Source: Bradyrhizobium daqingense (GTDB taxonomy: Bacteria > Pseudomonadota > Alphaproteobacteria > Rhizobiales > Xanthobacteraceae). From it: a stretch of DNA of 64,000 nucleotides. The notes under the pieces were generated by a model, which ran no database searches, was not told the DNA's origin, and was given only the letters and a program-made list of their open reading frames with translations. The stretch lies in the NCBI RefSeq assembly GCF_021044685.1, contig NZ_CP088014.1:2900001-2964000 (forward strand), written 5' to 3'. The position numbers and the translations under genes were made by a program. Positions 63,139 to 64,000 of this stretch are shown here, in pieces (position 1 is the first letter of the stretch; each line of letters begins with the position of its first letter).

Positions 63139-63280
63139 ATCCTTTGAGACGACCGCTTCGCGGTCTCCTCAGGATGAGGCTAACTGGTAGCCGTGCCTTG
63201 GCGCAAGCGTCGAAGAATTGGCGGCCACGAAATCCGACCTCATCCTGAGGAGCCCGCCGCAGGCGGGCGTCTCGAAGGAT
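63139..63280. repeat. Palindromic repeat, TCCTTYGAGACG...CAGGATGAGG family
   Basis: Third copy, on the other side of the GIY-YIG remnant: CATCCTTTGAGACGACCGC with CCTCAGGATGAGG, then CCTCATCCTGAGGAGCCCGC and GGCGTCTCGAAGGATG. Confidence 0.85.
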
Positions 63281-63315
63281 GCGCTACACCAAGAATTGCG
63301 CGGCGTATCCGAGTC

Positions 63316-63732
63316 TTATTGCCCGCCCGCCGCCGCCAAATAAGCCACCACCTTCGCCGCCTCATCCGCCGAGATGCCGCCATAGGGCTGCATCTTGTGA
63401 CCGGACACGACCTCGTCCGGCTTCACCATGAAGCGCGTGAGCTTGTCCTGGTCCCAGTTGAAGCCGGCCTCTTTCATCGAGGACGAGTAGTTGTAGTTCG
63501 GCAGCGAGCCGGCCTTGCGGCCGACGATCTTGTTGAGGTTGGGGCCGAGGCGGTTGTCGCCTTCCTTCATGGAGTGGCAGGTGCGGCAGGAATTGTTGAA
63601 GGCTTGGTGACCGGCCTCACCGCTCGCCGGCTGCTGCGCAAGCGAAGAGGGCGCGAACAACAGCAACGCCAGTGCTCCGCCGGCGATGGCGTGCAGCCAT
63701 GGGCTTGGCGAGGATTGCGGGCGTGATTGCAT
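63316..63732 (-). CDS. Class I c-type cytochrome
   Basis: A 138-residue exported cytochrome. The signal peptide is about 1-32 (WLHAIAGGALALLLFAPSSL). Haem attachment is CRTCH at residues 49-53 and a Met ligand lies in GHKMQPYGGI. The mature fold is like the mitochondrial or R. palustris cytochrome c2 class (GPNLNKIVGRKAGSLPNYNY, DEAAKVVAYLAAAGGQ). It carries electrons in the periplasm. The start at 63732 follows GGAGG. Confidence 0.92.
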   Translation of the reverse strand: MQSRPQSSPSPWLHAIAGGALALLLFAPSSLAQQPASGEAGHQAFNNSCRTCHSMKEGDNRLGPNLNKIVGRKAGSLPNYNYSSSMKEAGFNWDQDKLTRFMVKPDEVVSGHKMQPYGGISADEAAKVVAYLAAAGGQ

Positions 63733-63796
63733 GTGCGCCTCCATTGCGGACCGCGCCGCAGCAAGCGCGTCTCGGCGTGTCGAGGGCAAACGAAAA

Positions 63797-63820
63797 CGGC
63801 CCCGGTGGGTTCCGGGGCCG
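63797..63820 (-). terminator. Intrinsic terminator
   Basis: CGGCCCCGG and CCGGGGCCG form a perfect 9-bp stem with a 6-base loop. The minus strand continues into TTTTCGTTTG, just downstream of the L,D-transpeptidase stop. Confidence 0.8.
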
Positions 63821-63843
63821 CTCGCGTCAGAATGTCCTGCTGC

Positions 63844-64000
63844 TCAGCGCGTTGCGCTGCCGAGTTCCGCCCTGCGTTCCGTCATCGGCAGCACCACGAC
63901 CTTGGTGCCGACGTTGACGCGGGCGTAGAGATCGGTGACGTCCTCGTTGGTCATGCGGATGCAGCCGGAGGAGACGCGCTTGCCGATGGTCTCGGGGGCG
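63844..64000 (-). CDS. L,D-transpeptidase (YkuD), C-terminal part, cut by window edge
   Basis: The C-terminal 51 residues of a YkuD-domain protein, open to the right edge. The catalytic segment reads ETIGKRVSSGCIRMTNEDV, followed by VTDLYARVNVGTKVVVLPM, typical of the family end. The Cys in SSGCIRMT is the nucleophile for 3-3 peptidoglycan crosslinking. It is distinct from the proline-rich homologue at 23577. Confidence 0.92.
   Translation of the reverse strand, partial: APETIGKRVSSGCIRMTNEDVTDLYARVNVGTKVVVLPMTERRAELGSATR

Overview
The window looks like chromosomal DNA of a Bradyrhizobium-type alphaproteobacterium. The supporting signs are high GC with strong third-position GC bias, an intracellular PHA depolymerase, a perfect Irr-type iron control element in front of bacterioferritin, a TPP-riboswitch thiamine operon in alphaproteobacterial order, and several families of palindromic intergenic repeats. 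I found no rRNA, tRNA, CRISPR array, phage block or intact insertion sequence.

Layout. 1-5 kb: a secreted protein cut by the left edge, then an AraC regulator divergent from a cupin / flavin-monooxygenase pair, then an orphan membrane protein. 5.2-11.7 kb: a large SAM-cyclase-ATPase-TPR signalling protein, PHA depolymerase, a glutathione transferase and small proteins. 11.7-17.2 kb: metabolic enzymes (enolase superfamily, SMP-30 lactonase, GNAT, GMC oxidoreductase) and an AraC/GyrI regulator. 17.2-18.3 kb: a gene-free block of repeats. 18.3-22.4 kb: MoxR ATPase plus CoxE-like VWA protein, a GlsB-type membrane protein and two sulfurtransferases. 22.4-29.3 kb: cell-wall and translation genes (L,D-transpeptidase, EttA, MltB-like transglycosylase). 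29.3-31.7 kb: two paralogous secreted proteins, then the iron-storage pair bfd-bfr with Irr-box candidates. 31.8-38.6 kb: small genes, including a cytoplasmic collagen-like protein, a stand-alone Fis-type HTH, an SDR enzyme, a J-domain protein, a second tandem pair of secreted paralogues and a RidA protein. 38.7-41.9 kb: two broken glutathione transferase genes, a Mug-type glycosylase and a lower-GC orphan. 42.0-46.9 kb: thiO-thiS-thiG-thiE-thiC behind a TPP riboswitch. 47-51.9 kb: lytic transglycosylase, a two-component system and a PRC-barrel protein. 51.9-57.9 kb: an orphan periplasmic binding protein and a complete polyamine-type ABC transporter. 57.9-64 kb: DUF4403 protein, beta-propeller, a regulator divergent from a DUF899 thioredoxin-like gene, a decayed GIY-YIG nuclease gene between two repeats, cytochrome c, and a second L,D-transpeptidase cut by the right edge.

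Most of this is ordinary chromosomal backbone and I saw no convincing new multi-gene defence or biosynthetic system. The observations most worth following are the three gene remnants (an in-frame amber in one GST, a frameshift in a second GST, a twice-frameshifted GIY-YIG gene), the cytoplasmic collagen-like protein with an acidic/polylysine tail, the two pairs of lineage-type secreted paralogues, the iron and thiamine regulatory elements, and the palindromic repeats that run into reading frames. All family assignments come from reading the sequence by eye; no database search was run.
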